Positions 47,836 through 56,017 of a stretch of DNA of 64,000 bases are shown here, piece by piece (the stretch's first letter is position 1; each line of letters begins with the position of its first letter). The DNA is from Haloechinothrix alba (GTDB lineage Bacteria; Actinomycetota; Actinomycetes; Mycobacteriales; Pseudonocardiaceae): assembly GCF_900188115.1 (NCBI RefSeq), contig NZ_FZNW01000010.1, positions 124,001 through 188,000 on the forward strand, in the 5' to 3' direction. A program made the position numbers and the translations under genes. Under the pieces are notes generated by a model that saw only the letters and a list, made by a program, of their open reading frames with translations, was not told where the DNA came from and made no database searches.

Positions 47836-49490
47836 GCCTGCTCCTTCGTGGCCGTCGCTTGCTCCCGTAGGACCCGCTTGAGAACCTTGCCCGTCGCGTT
47901 GCGGGGGAACTCGGTGACGAACTCGACGTGGCGGGGCACCTTGTAGTTCGCCAGCAGCTTCTTGCAGTGCTCGATGACGTCCGTTTCGGATAGACCGTGT
48001 TCCGGCGTCGGCAGGATGTAGGCCTTGCCGACCTCGCCGAGCCGGTCGTCGGGAACACCGATCACCGCGGACTCGGATACGCCGTCCAGTCTGGCCAGTG
48101 ACTGCTCCACTTCGGCCGGGTAGACGTTGAACCCGCCGGAGACGTACATGTCCTTGATCCGGTCGGTGATCGTCAGGTACCCGTGCTTGTCGAGCACGCC
48201 GACATCGCCGGTGTGCAGCCACCCGTCCGGGTCGATCGCGCGTGCCGTCTCCTCCGGGTCGTCGAGGTACCCGAGCATCACGTTCGGCCCCCGCAGCAGG
48301 ACCTCGCCGGGCTCGCCGGGTGGCGTGGGGGCGCCGGAACCGTCCGTGGCGACCGTGGTGACCTCGAAGCCCGCTGCGGCCTTGCCGCAGGTGGTGGCGA
48401 TGACCTCCGGTTTGTCCGAGGGGCGGCACATGGTGGCGACCGCCGCCTCGGTGAGCCCGTACGCGGTGAGTACGCAGTCGAAGCCGAGCTCGTCACGCAT
48501 CCGCTCGACGAGCACCACCGGAACGGTCGCGGCGCCCGTCACCGCGAGCCGGAGGCTGGAGAGGTCGAAGTCACCTCGCTTGGGATGGTCCAGCATCACC
48601 TGGTAGATCGTGGGCGCTCCGGGAAGGACGGTGACCCGTTCCGACTCGATCGCGGCGAACGCCGCTTCGGCATCGAAGGTGGTGTGCGGGATCATCGTGG
48701 CGCCGCGCAGGATCGCCACGAGGATGCCCGCCTTGTAGCCGAAGCTGTGGAAGAACGGGTTGATCACCAGGTAGCGGTCCCGTTCGGTGAGCCCGCCGAG
48801 CTGCGCCCAGGCCTCGGCGACGCCGAGCGACTGGGCGTGCGAGCTCATGGCTCCCTTGCTGCGGCCCGTCGTGCCGGACGTGAACAGGATGTCGCTCGGC
48901 TCCTCCGGGTTGGCGTGGGTCAGGCGCGTATCCAGCTCGCCGCTGCCGACGCGAACCGCGTACCCGGGGATGTCCGCCCAGTCCAGCACGGCCGGGTCCT
49001 CCGGGAGGCCCTCGCCGAGCGGGACGCGCAGCACGGTGCGCAGCGTCGGGATACCGGGCACCGGGCGGTCCGCAGGGGAGCCCGTCTCGCCGTCGTGCGC
49101 CGCCGCCTCGCGCAGCGCGGCCAGCCGGTCCGTGCCGAGGAACGGTCCCGCGATGACCAACGCGGTCGCCTCGCTGCGCCGGACGATGTCGAGGATCTCC
49201 GCGCCGGTGAAACGGGTGTTGATCGGGACGAGGGTGGCCCCCGCGTACAGGGCGCCGAGCGCTGCCTCCACCCAGTGGTGGGTGTTCGGTGAGCAGACAG
49301 CCACCCGGTCGCCTTCCCGGATACCGTTGGCGATGAACAGCCGCGCGCAGTCGCGTACCCGCTGGTGCAGCTCGTTGTAGGTCAAGCGGGTGTCGCCGTC
49401 GACAACCGCCTCCCGGTCACCGAACCGGTGCGCTGCCGTGACGAGTGCGTCTGGGATCGTGGCCGACCTCGTGTCGTCGGGCGAACTCAC
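47832..49490 (-). CDS. fadD3: HIP-CoA ligase FadD3
   Basis: Activates HIP (the C/D-ring propanoate left by HsaD) to HIP-CoA, whose thioester is the effector of KstR2. Length 552 aa (Rv3561, about 507; the extra residues lie in a loop near residues 125-175). Motifs: LFTSGTTGRSKGAMSSH, YGLTEAAVATMCR, GWLHTGDVGVLDKHGYL, TDRIKDMYVSGGFNVYPAEVE and NATGKVLKRVLRE with the catalytic lysine. GTG start. It is divergent from fadE30 with a perfect KstR2 box in the 81-bp gap, as expected for FadD3. Confidence 0.9.
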   Translation of the reverse strand: MSSPDDTRSATIPDALVTAAHRFGDREAVVDGDTRLTYNELHQRVRDCARLFIANGIREGDRVAVCSPNTHHWVEAALGALYAGATLVPINTRFTGAEILDIVRRSEATALVIAGPFLGTDRLAALREAAAHDGETGSPADRPVPGIPTLRTVLRVPLGEGLPEDPAVLDWADIPGYAVRVGSGELDTRLTHANPEEPSDILFTSGTTGRSKGAMSSHAQSLGVAEAWAQLGGLTERDRYLVINPFFHSFGYKAGILVAILRGATMIPHTTFDAEAAFAAIESERVTVLPGAPTIYQVMLDHPKRGDFDLSSLRLAVTGAATVPVVLVERMRDELGFDCVLTAYGLTEAAVATMCRPSDKPEVIATTCGKAAAGFEVTTVATDGSGAPTPPGEPGEVLLRGPNVMLGYLDDPEETARAIDPDGWLHTGDVGVLDKHGYLTITDRIKDMYVSGGFNVYPAEVEQSLARLDGVSESAVIGVPDDRLGEVGKAYILPTPEHGLSETDVIEHCKKLLANYKVPRHVEFVTEFPRNATGKVLKRVLREQATATKEQA

Positions 49491-49504
49491 CTCTTCACCT
49501 CCCT

Positions 49505-49518
49505 AGCAAGTGCTTGGT
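49505..49518. promoter_or_regulatory. KstR2 box between fadD3 and fadE30
   Basis: AGCAAGTGCTTGGT fits the KstR2 consensus AnCAAGnnCTTGnT at every fixed position. It stands 15 bp before fadD3 and 54 bp before fadE30. Confidence 0.88.
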
Positions 49519-49571
49519 AGTCTAGCGTACGTAGCTTCCGCCGGTTTGGCCAGAGTCGTAGGGAGGGTCCC

Positions 49572-50744
49572 GTGGGTGAGCACGGAGTCGAGTCGAACGA
49601 GCAGTTCCGTGCTCGGGTCCGGGACTGGCTCGAGGACAACCTCTCCGGGCGGTTCGCGGGGCTGCGTGGTCTCGGTGGCCCCGGCAGGGAGCACGAGGCC
49701 TTCGACGAGCGCGTCAGCTGGGAGAAACACCTCGCCCGGGCGGGGTGGACCTGCCTGAGCTGGCCGGTCGAGCACGGCGGCGCAGGCCTCTCGCTGGACA
49801 AGCAGGTCATCTTCCACGAGGAGTACGCGCGTGCGCAGGCGCCGGGGAAGGTGAGTCACCTCGGGCAGGAGCTGCTCGGCCCGACGCTGGTCGCGTACGG
49901 CACGGCCGAGCAGCAGGAGCGGTTCCTTCCCCCGATCCGCGACGTGGAGGAGCTGTGGTGCCAGGGGTACTCGGAACCCGGCGCGGGGTCCGATCTCGCC
50001 GCGGTGTCCACCACGGCCACCCGGGATGGGGACGAGTGGGTCGTCACAGGCCAGAAGGTGTGGACGTCGCTGGCGCACGTCGCGGACTGGTGTTTCGTGC
50101 TCGCCAGGACGGAGCCGGGGTCGCGCCGGCATGCCGGGCTGAGCTACCTGCTCGTGCCGATGGACCAGCCGGGTGTCGATGTGCGCCCGATCAACCAGCT
50201 CACCGGGACCTCGGAGTTCAACGAGGTCTTCTTCGATCGCGCGCGCACGCCGGTGGACATGCTCGTCGGGGAGGAGGGTCAGGGGTGGCGCGTCGCCATG
50301 GGCACGCTCGCGTTCGAGCGGGGGGTCGCCACCCTCGGGCAGCAGATCGGGTTCCGGCGCGAGCTTGCCGAGCTGACGGAGCTGGCGCGCGGGAACGGCG
50401 CTGTCGAGGATCCGGCTGTCCGGGCGGATCTCGCGCGCGCCTGGGTGGAGCTCGACGTCATGCGGGCGCACGCGCTGCGCACCCTCGGGGACGCGCGGAC
50501 CGGTACGGCCGAGGTCTCGAAGCTGCTGTGGGCCAACTGGCATCGCGCGCTCGGCGAGCTGGCCATGCGGGTGCGCGGGGCGGCCTCGCTCGTCACCCGC
50601 GGCGAGCCCTACGACCTGGACGAGTGGCAGCGGCTGTACCTGTTCAGCAGGGCCGACACCATATACGGCGGTTCGAACGAGGTTCAGCGGAACGTCATCG
50701 CGGAACGCGTACTGGGCTTACCAAGGGAGATGAAAGCCACGTGA
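49572..50744 (+). CDS. fadE30: Acyl-CoA dehydrogenase FadE30
   Basis: Dehydrogenates a hydroxylated HIP-CoA derivative early in ring-C/D breakdown (known from M. tuberculosis and Rhodococcus). At 390 aa (Rv3560c, about 385) all typical blocks are present: WCQGYSEPGAGSDLAAVSTTATR, WVVTGQKVWTSLAHVADWCFVLART, LTGTSEFNEVFFDRARTP and the terminal GGSNEVQRNVIAERVLGLPRE. GTG start. The last four codons and stop (M-K-A-T-stop) lie in the first unit of a 72-bp tandem repeat, so the C-terminus has been replaced or fixed by the repeat. Confidence 0.92.
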   Translation: MGEHGVESNEQFRARVRDWLEDNLSGRFAGLRGLGGPGREHEAFDERVSWEKHLARAGWTCLSWPVEHGGAGLSLDKQVIFHEEYARAQAPGKVSHLGQELLGPTLVAYGTAEQQERFLPPIRDVEELWCQGYSEPGAGSDLAAVSTTATRDGDEWVVTGQKVWTSLAHVADWCFVLARTEPGSRRHAGLSYLLVPMDQPGVDVRPINQLTGTSEFNEVFFDRARTPVDMLVGEEGQGWRVAMGTLAFERGVATLGQQIGFRRELAELTELARGNGAVEDPAVRADLARAWVELDVMRAHALRTLGDARTGTAEVSKLLWANWHRALGELAMRVRGAASLVTRGEPYDLDEWQRLYLFSRADTIYGGSNEVQRNVIAERVLGLPREMKAT

Positions 50745-51000
50745 GCATCGTAGTGGGGCGAGGAGCGGAGCGTGGCTGGAATCGACCGGGCTGGGGTGGA
50801 GATGAAAGCCACGTGAGCATCGTAGTGGGGCGAGGAGCGGAGCGTGGCTGGAATCGACCGGGCTGGGGTGGAGATGAAAGCCACGTGAGCATCGTAGTGG
50901 GGCGAGGAGCGGAGCGTGGCTGGAATCGACCGGGCTGGGGTGGAGATGAAAGCCACGTGAGCATCGTAGTGGGGCGAGGAGCGGAGCGTGGCTGGAATCG
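50730..51000 (+). repeat. 72-bp tandem repeat, three full units and one of 55 bp
   Basis: Units start at 50730, 50802, 50874 and 50946 and read ATGAAAGCCACGTGAGCATC... with no difference that I could find; the fourth stops after 55 bp. Unit one overlaps the last codons of fadE30, and the array fills the gap to ipdF. Each unit repeats the MKAT-stop mini-frame. It resembles mycobacterial MIRU/VNTR elements in position and in overlap with a stop codon. Confidence 0.95.
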
Positions 51001-51041
51001 GCAGGGGGACGCAGGGAACCGACAGTTCAGGAGGTACGCCA

Positions 51042-51824
51042 GTGACCACCATCCCGCCGTATCCGCACGGTAAGGATCTGCTCGCGGGCAAGGTCGTCGT
51101 GGTGACGGCAGCGGCGGGTACCGGAATCGGTTCCGCCGTCGCGGCTCGCTGCCTCGAGGAAGGCGCCAGTGTCGTCATCAGTGACTGGCACGAGCGGCGG
51201 CTGGCCGAGAAGCTCGACGAGCTGGCCACGGAGCACGGTGACCGGGTGCATGCCACTGCCTGCGACGTCACCGACACCGAGCAGGTCGACACCCTCATCT
51301 CCGGGGCGGTGGAGCGCTTCGGCCGGATCGACGTGATGATCAACAATGCCGGGCTCGGCGGCTCGACATCCATTGTGGATATGACCGACGAGGAGTGGTC
51401 CCGCGTCCTCGACATCACGCTGGACGGGACGTTCCGCGCCACACGGGCCGCACTGCGCCAGTTCATCGCCCAGGGCGGGGGTGGTGCCGTGGTGAACAAC
51501 TCCTCGGTCGTCGGCTGGCGCGCGCAGGCGGAGCAGTCCCACTACGCGGCGGCGAAGGCGGGCGTGATGGGTCTGACCCGGTGCGCCGCGGTGGACGTCG
51601 CCGAACACGGTATCCGTGTCAACGCGGTGGCACCGAGCCTGGCGACGCATCCGTTCCTGGCGAAGGTCGCGGGTGAGGAGCTGCTCGGGGAGCTCGAGCA
51701 GCGGGAGGTCTTCGGCAGGGCGGCGCGACCGTGGGAGGTGGCGAATGTAATGGTGTTCCTTGCCAGCGACTACGCCTCCTACCTCACCGGCGAGGTGGTT
51801 TCGGTGAGCAGCCAGCATCCCTGA
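51042..51824 (+). CDS. ipdF: Short-chain dehydrogenase IpdF (Rv3559c-like)
   Basis: NAD(P)-dependent SDR that oxidises the 5-hydroxy group of HIP-CoA-derived intermediates (assigned to IpdF in Rhodococcus/M. tuberculosis). At 260 aa the cofactor motif reads VVVTAAAGTGIGSAVAARCLEEGA (an AAGTGIG variant), followed by NNAG, the catalytic NSSVVGWRAQAEQSHYAAAKAG with Ser, Tyr and Lys, and the late block NAVAPSLATHPFL. GTG start with AGGAGG seven bases upstream, 42 bp after the tandem repeat. Gene order fadE30-ipdF-kstR2-fadA6 equals the mycobacterial order without PPE64. Confidence 0.88.
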   Translation: MTTIPPYPHGKDLLAGKVVVVTAAAGTGIGSAVAARCLEEGASVVISDWHERRLAEKLDELATEHGDRVHATACDVTDTEQVDTLISGAVERFGRIDVMINNAGLGGSTSIVDMTDEEWSRVLDITLDGTFRATRAALRQFIAQGGGGAVVNNSSVVGWRAQAEQSHYAAAKAGVMGLTRCAAVDVAEHGIRVNAVAPSLATHPFLAKVAGEELLGELEQREVFGRAARPWEVANVMVFLASDYASYLTGEVVSVSSQHP

Positions 51825-51844
51825 CCGTGATCTGTGAGGACCAG

Positions 51845-52492
51845 ATGAGCAGTACCAAGCAGACGGCCGATTCGGGCAGCGGCAGCTCGAGCCGCAGGGC
51901 GGAGTTGCTCGCCCTCGCCGGCACACTGTTCGCCGAGCGCGGTTTCAAGTCCACGACGGTGCGGGACATCGCCGAGGAAGCCGGGATCCTCTCGGGGAGC
52001 TTGTATCACCATTTCGATTCCAAGGAGTCGATGGCAGACGAGATCCTGCGTTCGTTCCTCGACGAGCTGTTCGGCACGTACCGGGAGATCGTCGCGCGGG
52101 AGCTGGGGCCGAGGAAGACCCTCGAGGCCGTGGTGGCGACGTCGTTCGAGGCCGTGCACAACCACCACGACGAGGTGGCGATCTTCCAGAACGAGGCCAA
52201 GTACCTTGTGCAGTTCCCCCGCTTCGCCTACCTCGCCGAGCGCAATGCCGAGTTCCACGAGTTGTGGACCTCCATCCTCGCCGAAGGTGTTCGTACCGGG
52301 GCGTTCCGGGCCGACCTGGATGTGGAGCTGACGTACCGGTTCATCCGGGACACGGTGTGGGTGGCCGTGCACTGGTACAAACCCGCCGGGTCGCTGTCCG
52401 CCGAGGACATCGCCGACGAGTATCTGGGGATCGTGCTGGACGGGATCGCCGCGCGCCGCGGCAGGCGGCCCGTGAGGAAGAGTGCCGGTTAA
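51845..52492 (+). CDS. kstR2: TetR-family repressor KstR2
   Basis: Controls the HIP (ring C/D) regulon and is released by HIP-CoA. At 215 aa (Rv3557c, 200) nearly every diagnostic block is found: SRRAELLALAGTLFAERGF, STTVRDIAEEAGILSGSLYHHF, FEAVHNHHDEVAIFQNEAKYL and LDVELTYRFIRDTVWVAVHWYKPAGSL. The ATG at 51845 with GAGGA upstream is chosen. It lies in the fadE30 operon, so the KstR2 box at 49505 would give autoregulation. Confidence 0.95.
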   Translation: MSSTKQTADSGSGSSSRRAELLALAGTLFAERGFKSTTVRDIAEEAGILSGSLYHHFDSKESMADEILRSFLDELFGTYREIVARELGPRKTLEAVVATSFEAVHNHHDEVAIFQNEAKYLVQFPRFAYLAERNAEFHELWTSILAEGVRTGAFRADLDVELTYRFIRDTVWVAVHWYKPAGSLSAEDIADEYLGIVLDGIAARRGRRPVRKSAG

Positions 52493-52504
52493 GGAGTGGT
52501 TGTC

Positions 52505-53653
52505 GTGACCGATGCAGTGATCGTCGACGCGGTGCGGACGCCGGGTGGCAAGCGTGGTGGTGGCTTGAGTGCGGCGCATTCCGCCGATCTCGGCGCGCAC
52601 GTGCTCGCCGGCCTCGTGGAGCGGACCGGGGTGGACGCCGAGCTTGTCGATGACGTCGTGATGGGGTGCACCGACACCCTCGGTTCGCAGGCAGGCAACA
52701 TCGCGCGCACGTCGTGGCTGGCAGCGGGACTTCCCGAGCACGTGCCGGGCGTGACGGTGGACCGCCAGTGCGGTTCCGGCCAGCAGGCTGTGCACTTCGC
52801 CGCGCAGGCGGTGCTGTCCGGCACGGCCGATGCTGTGGTCGCGGCCGGTGTGCAGAACATGAGCCAGATCCCGATCAGCGCGGCCATGCTCGCGGGCCAG
52901 CAGTACGGGTTCGACGACCCGTTCTCCGGTTCACAGGGATGGCGGGCGCGCTACGGTGACGCCGAGGTGTCCCAGTTCCGCAGTGCCGACATGATCGCGG
53001 AGAAGTGGGACCTGTCGCGCGAGGCCATGGAGCGCTTCGCTCTCGCCAGCCACGAGCGCGCGCTCGCCGCGATCGACGCAGGCCGGTTCGACGCCGAGCT
53101 GCTTCCCTACGGCGACGTCACGGTGGACGAGTGTCCCAGGAAGGGGACCTCGCTGGAGAAGATGGCCGCGCTGGAACCGCTGAGCGAGGGGTCGCGGATC
53201 ACCGCGGCGACCGCGAGCCAGATCAGCGACGCGGCCAGTGCCGCGCTGATCACCTCCGAGCGGTTCGCCACGGAGCACGGGCTGCCGGTGCGGGCACGGG
53301 TCCGGCACATCTCGGTGGCCGCCGCGGATCCGGTGTGGATGCTCACGGGACCTATCCCTGCCACGCAGCGGGCGTTGCAGAAGGCGGGCCTGTCGGTCTC
53401 CGACATCGACGTGTTCGAGGTGAACGAGGCGTTCGCCAGTGTCGTGCTCGCGTGGATGGCCGAGACCGGTGCCGAGCCGGACAGGGTGAACGTCAACGGT
53501 GGCGCCATCGCGCTGGGGCACCCGATCGGGGCGACGGGCACGAAGCTGTTCGCCACGATGCTGCACGAGCTGGAACGCCGTGGCGGCCGCTTCGGTCTGC
53601 AGACGATGTGCGAGGGCGGCGGCACGGCCAACGTCACCATCATCGAACGCTGA
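52505..53653 (+). CDS. fadA6: Thiolase FadA6
   Basis: Type I thiolase that cleaves the product of IpdAB during ring-C/D degradation (family knowledge). At 382 aa the nucleophile is Cys89 in VDRQCGSGQQ; ALGHPIGATGTK contains the second-site His and MCEGGGTANVTII the acid-base Cys. Start GTG at 52505 has AAGGAG eight bases upstream; a GTG at 52496 overlaps that site and is less likely. The stop codon TGA is the first triplet of a palindromic repeat, so the C-terminal end is set by that element. Confidence 0.92.
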   Translation: MTDAVIVDAVRTPGGKRGGGLSAAHSADLGAHVLAGLVERTGVDAELVDDVVMGCTDTLGSQAGNIARTSWLAAGLPEHVPGVTVDRQCGSGQQAVHFAAQAVLSGTADAVVAAGVQNMSQIPISAAMLAGQQYGFDDPFSGSQGWRARYGDAEVSQFRSADMIAEKWDLSREAMERFALASHERALAAIDAGRFDAELLPYGDVTVDECPRKGTSLEKMAALEPLSEGSRITAATASQISDAASAALITSERFATEHGLPVRARVRHISVAAADPVWMLTGPIPATQRALQKAGLSVSDIDVFEVNEAFASVVLAWMAETGAEPDRVNVNGGAIALGHPIGATGTKLFATMLHELERRGGRFGLQTMCEGGGTANVTIIER

Positions 53654-53728
53654 ATGACGCTTTCACTCCACATGGAGGGTTGAATGACGCTTTCATTCCA
53701 CGAGGCGGAGTGAAAGCGTCATTCAGCA
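53651..53728. repeat. Dispersed palindromic repeat, family A copy 1 (fadA6/yjbR)
   Basis: TGAATGACGCTTTCACTCCA at 53651, again with one change at 53681, and an inverted copy (GAGTGAAAGCGTCATTCA) at 53708. It fills the gap between convergent genes and provides the fadA6 stop codon. Confidence 0.9.
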
Positions 53729-53732
53729 CACC

Positions 53733-54086
53733 TCAGTGCGGGGTCGGGCGCCGTGCTTTCGGCAGCGAGTGGACCACGAGGTCGTAGGAGTCCTCGATCA
53801 TGTCGCGCAGCAGCCGGTCCGGGACCGAGCCGTCGATGGTGACGGTGTTCCAGTGCCGCTTGTTCAGGTGGTAGCCGGGCCGGACGGCGGGGTAGGAGAT
53901 CCGGAGCTGCTCGGCCAGGGCCGGTTCGCACTTGAGGCTGACCTCGAGGGGGTCGCCGTCCAGCGCGGTGATGGCGAAGATCTTCCCGCCGACCTTGAAC
54001 ACCGAGTGCTTGTCGTCGAACGGGAACTCCTCACGCGCACCCGGGAAGGCGCGGCACAGCGAGGCGAGCTCGTCAGGAGTGACCAT
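53733..54086 (-). CDS. MmcQ/YjbR family DNA-binding-like protein
   Basis: A 117-aa protein of the YjbR (CyaY-like fold) family. Characteristic pieces are CRAFPGAREEFPFDDKHSVFKVGGKIFAI, EVSLKCEPALAEQLR, AVRPGYHLNKRHWNTVTIDGSVPD and the last helix LRDMIEDSYDLVVHSLPK. The family is widespread with no firm biochemical role. It stands alone between the fadA6 and ipdC genes; its 3' end abuts the palindromic repeat. Confidence 0.9.
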   Translation of the reverse strand: MVTPDELASLCRAFPGAREEFPFDDKHSVFKVGGKIFAITALDGDPLEVSLKCEPALAEQLRISYPAVRPGYHLNKRHWNTVTIDGSVPDRLLRDMIEDSYDLVVHSLPKARRPTPH

Positions 54087-54197
54087 ACCGCGAGGATACG
54101 GCGGTGCGTCGGGATCGTCGGCACGGCGCCGGTCCCGCCGCGTGCGCCGGTGCGGACCGTGCCGCCGCGTCCGGCGCCCGCGAGCCTGGTCGAGGTG

Positions 54198-55274
54198 TCA
54201 GGCGCTCGTGCGGAGCTTGTTCAGCTCATCCAGGCGGCGTTCGGCATGCTCGACGATGTCGTCGATCAGCTCGGCGACGGTTGGTAGGTCGTCGAGCATG
54301 CCGACCACCTGACCGGAGGCGAGTACCCCGGCGCCGGTGTTGCCCTCGACAAGACCGGCACGCAGCAACATCGGGGTGTTCGCCGCCATCATCAGCTGTG
54401 ACCAGCTACGCTCGCCGCCGCGTTTCATCGCGAGCCCTTCGCTGATCAGCGCGCGCCACGACACGCCGGTCATCTTGCGGAACCGCACCGTGTTGCGTGC
54501 GGCGTGCACGAGCCCCCGCAGACGGCCGGTGCGTTCGAGTGTGGACACCAGCTCGGTGCGCAGCACGCGATGCGGCATGCCGTCCACCTTCCGCGTGACC
54601 ACCGTGTCGGCGAGCCCACGTTCGAGGTACGCGCGCTTCACGTCGTCCGGCACGGTGCTTTCCTTGGTCAGCAGGAATCGCGTTCCCATGGCGACCCCGG
54701 CCGCGCCGTAGGACAGCGCCGCGGCGAGCCCGCGGCCGTCGTAGAACCCGCCCGCGGCCACGACCGGGATGTCCACGGCGTCGAGCACGGACGGCAGCAG
54801 CAGCGTGGTCGCCACATCACCGGTGTGCCCGCCTCCCTCGCCGCCCTGGACGATCACCGCGTCGGCTCCCCACGACTCGACCTTCGCGGCGTGCCGCGCG
54901 GCCCCGACCGAGGGGACGACCACGACCCCGGCCTCCTTGAGCTGGGCGATCATCTCCTTGCGCGGGGCCAGCGCGAAGGAAGCCACCCGCACGCCCTCCG
55001 AGATGAGCAGCTCGATCCGCTGCTGGGCGTCCTCGGCGTCGGCCCGCAGGTTCACCCCGAACGGGGCGTCGGTGCGCTGCTTGACCTCGCTGATCGCCGC
55101 GGCGAGCTCGTCGTAGCTCATGGTCGCCGATGCCAGGATCCCGAGGCCGCCTGCCCTGGCCGTGGCCGAGACCAGCCGCGGGCCTGCGACCCAGCCCATA
55201 CCGGTCTGCACGACCGGGTGGTCGATGCCGACCAGCTCGGTCAGCGCGGTGCGCAGTCGTGGCCCCGTCGTCAT
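54198..55274 (-). CDS. ipdC: IpdC, flavin-dependent reductase (nitronate monooxygenase family)
   Basis: FMN enzyme required for ring-C/D catabolism (Rv3553; known from genetics in Rhodococcus and M. tuberculosis). At 358 aa: LVGIDHPVVQTGMGWVAGPRLVSATARAGGLGILAS starts the TIM barrel, APFGVNLRAD is the second strand, DAVIVQGGEGGGHTGD and VVAAGGFYDGRGLAAALSYGAAGVAMGTRFLLTKES bind flavin phosphate. Its ATG overlaps the ipdB stop. Last gene of echA20-ipdA-ipdB-ipdC, the same order as Rv3550-Rv3553. Confidence 0.92.
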   Translation of the reverse strand: MTTGPRLRTALTELVGIDHPVVQTGMGWVAGPRLVSATARAGGLGILASATMSYDELAAAISEVKQRTDAPFGVNLRADAEDAQQRIELLISEGVRVASFALAPRKEMIAQLKEAGVVVVPSVGAARHAAKVESWGADAVIVQGGEGGGHTGDVATTLLLPSVLDAVDIPVVAAGGFYDGRGLAAALSYGAAGVAMGTRFLLTKESTVPDDVKRAYLERGLADTVVTRKVDGMPHRVLRTELVSTLERTGRLRGLVHAARNTVRFRKMTGVSWRALISEGLAMKRGGERSWSQLMMAANTPMLLRAGLVEGNTGAGVLASGQVVGMLDDLPTVAELIDDIVEHAERRLDELNKLRTSA

Positions 55275-56017
55275 GCGCGCACTTCCTTGTCTCGCGTGGC
55301 ATCGGGGTCGAGCACGTCACGGATCAGGCGGAGCTCCTCGTCGGTGGGCAGCCGCGTCTCCGTCACCGCCGAGGTGTCCAGCTCGAACGACGTGTTGTCG
55401 ACGACCTCGTCCACGGTGACGCCGGGATGCACCGAGGCGAGCCGCATGCTGCGCGTCGGGGTGTCGAAGTCGCAGACGCCGAGGTTGGTGACCACGCGGT
55501 GCAGGTCGTGATACCGGGACGCTGCCGGGCCGCCCGCGGACGCCCGGTCGTAGCCCACCCCGGAGACCACATCCACCTCCGGGGTGAACACGCGCGTGCT
55601 GTGTTTGGGTATCCAGTAGCTCGTGCGGTGGTTGACGGTGTTGCCCGGCGCGCCCCGCACACCGAGCAGCTGGCGGTCGGGCCGGGAGTGCGGGCCGATC
55701 GCCGAGATGTTCTGGTTGCCGAACCTGTCGATCTGGTTGGTGCCCATGACCACGTGCCGCTTACCGTTCGGCACGACCGTGTCGAGCATCTTCCTGAACG
55801 GCTGCCACCCCTCGATCGTGGTGGCCTCTCCCGGTGTGCCCGTGACGAGGTAAGCCTCCCCGTCGGTCATCAGCAGGCCGGGTTCGAAGGTCATGCGAGC
55901 CAGCCGAGCCCCGATGGCAGGCACGAGCCCCATCGGGCTCGCCACGATCTCCCCGTCGCCCCGGAACAGTTCCGCACAGGCTACGATCGCGATCTCGGCG
56001 CGTGTCGCCTCGCTCAT
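55271..56017 (-). CDS. ipdB: COCHEA-CoA hydrolase beta subunit IpdB
   Basis: With IpdA opens the last carbon ring (ring C) of the steroid nucleus by hydrolysing COCHEA-CoA. At 248 aa (Rv3552, 250) it belongs to the class I CoA-transferase-like superfamily: IAIVACAELFRGDGEIVASPMGLVPAIGARLARM, GTNQIDRFGNQNISAIG, VSGVGYD, and TNLGVCDFDTPTRSMRLASVHPGVTVDEVVDNT. The ATG at 56017 sits inside the end of ipdA (ATGA overlap); the longer upstream frame is antisense noise. Confidence 0.93.
   Translation of the reverse strand: MSEATRAEIAIVACAELFRGDGEIVASPMGLVPAIGARLARMTFEPGLLMTDGEAYLVTGTPGEATTIEGWQPFRKMLDTVVPNGKRHVVMGTNQIDRFGNQNISAIGPHSRPDRQLLGVRGAPGNTVNHRTSYWIPKHSTRVFTPEVDVVSGVGYDRASAGGPAASRYHDLHRVVTNLGVCDFDTPTRSMRLASVHPGVTVDEVVDNTSFELDTSAVTETRLPTDEELRLIRDVLDPDATRDKEVRA

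Noticed and set aside
50730-51000. CRISPR array
   Set aside because: The units are directly adjacent with no spacers, and no cas genes are present.
50684-51499. Open frame on the minus strand through the 72-bp array encoding a 24-residue repeat (MLTWLSSPPQPGRF..)
   Set aside because: A 72-bp period leaves every frame open automatically; the frame continues antisense into ipdF and has no start signal.
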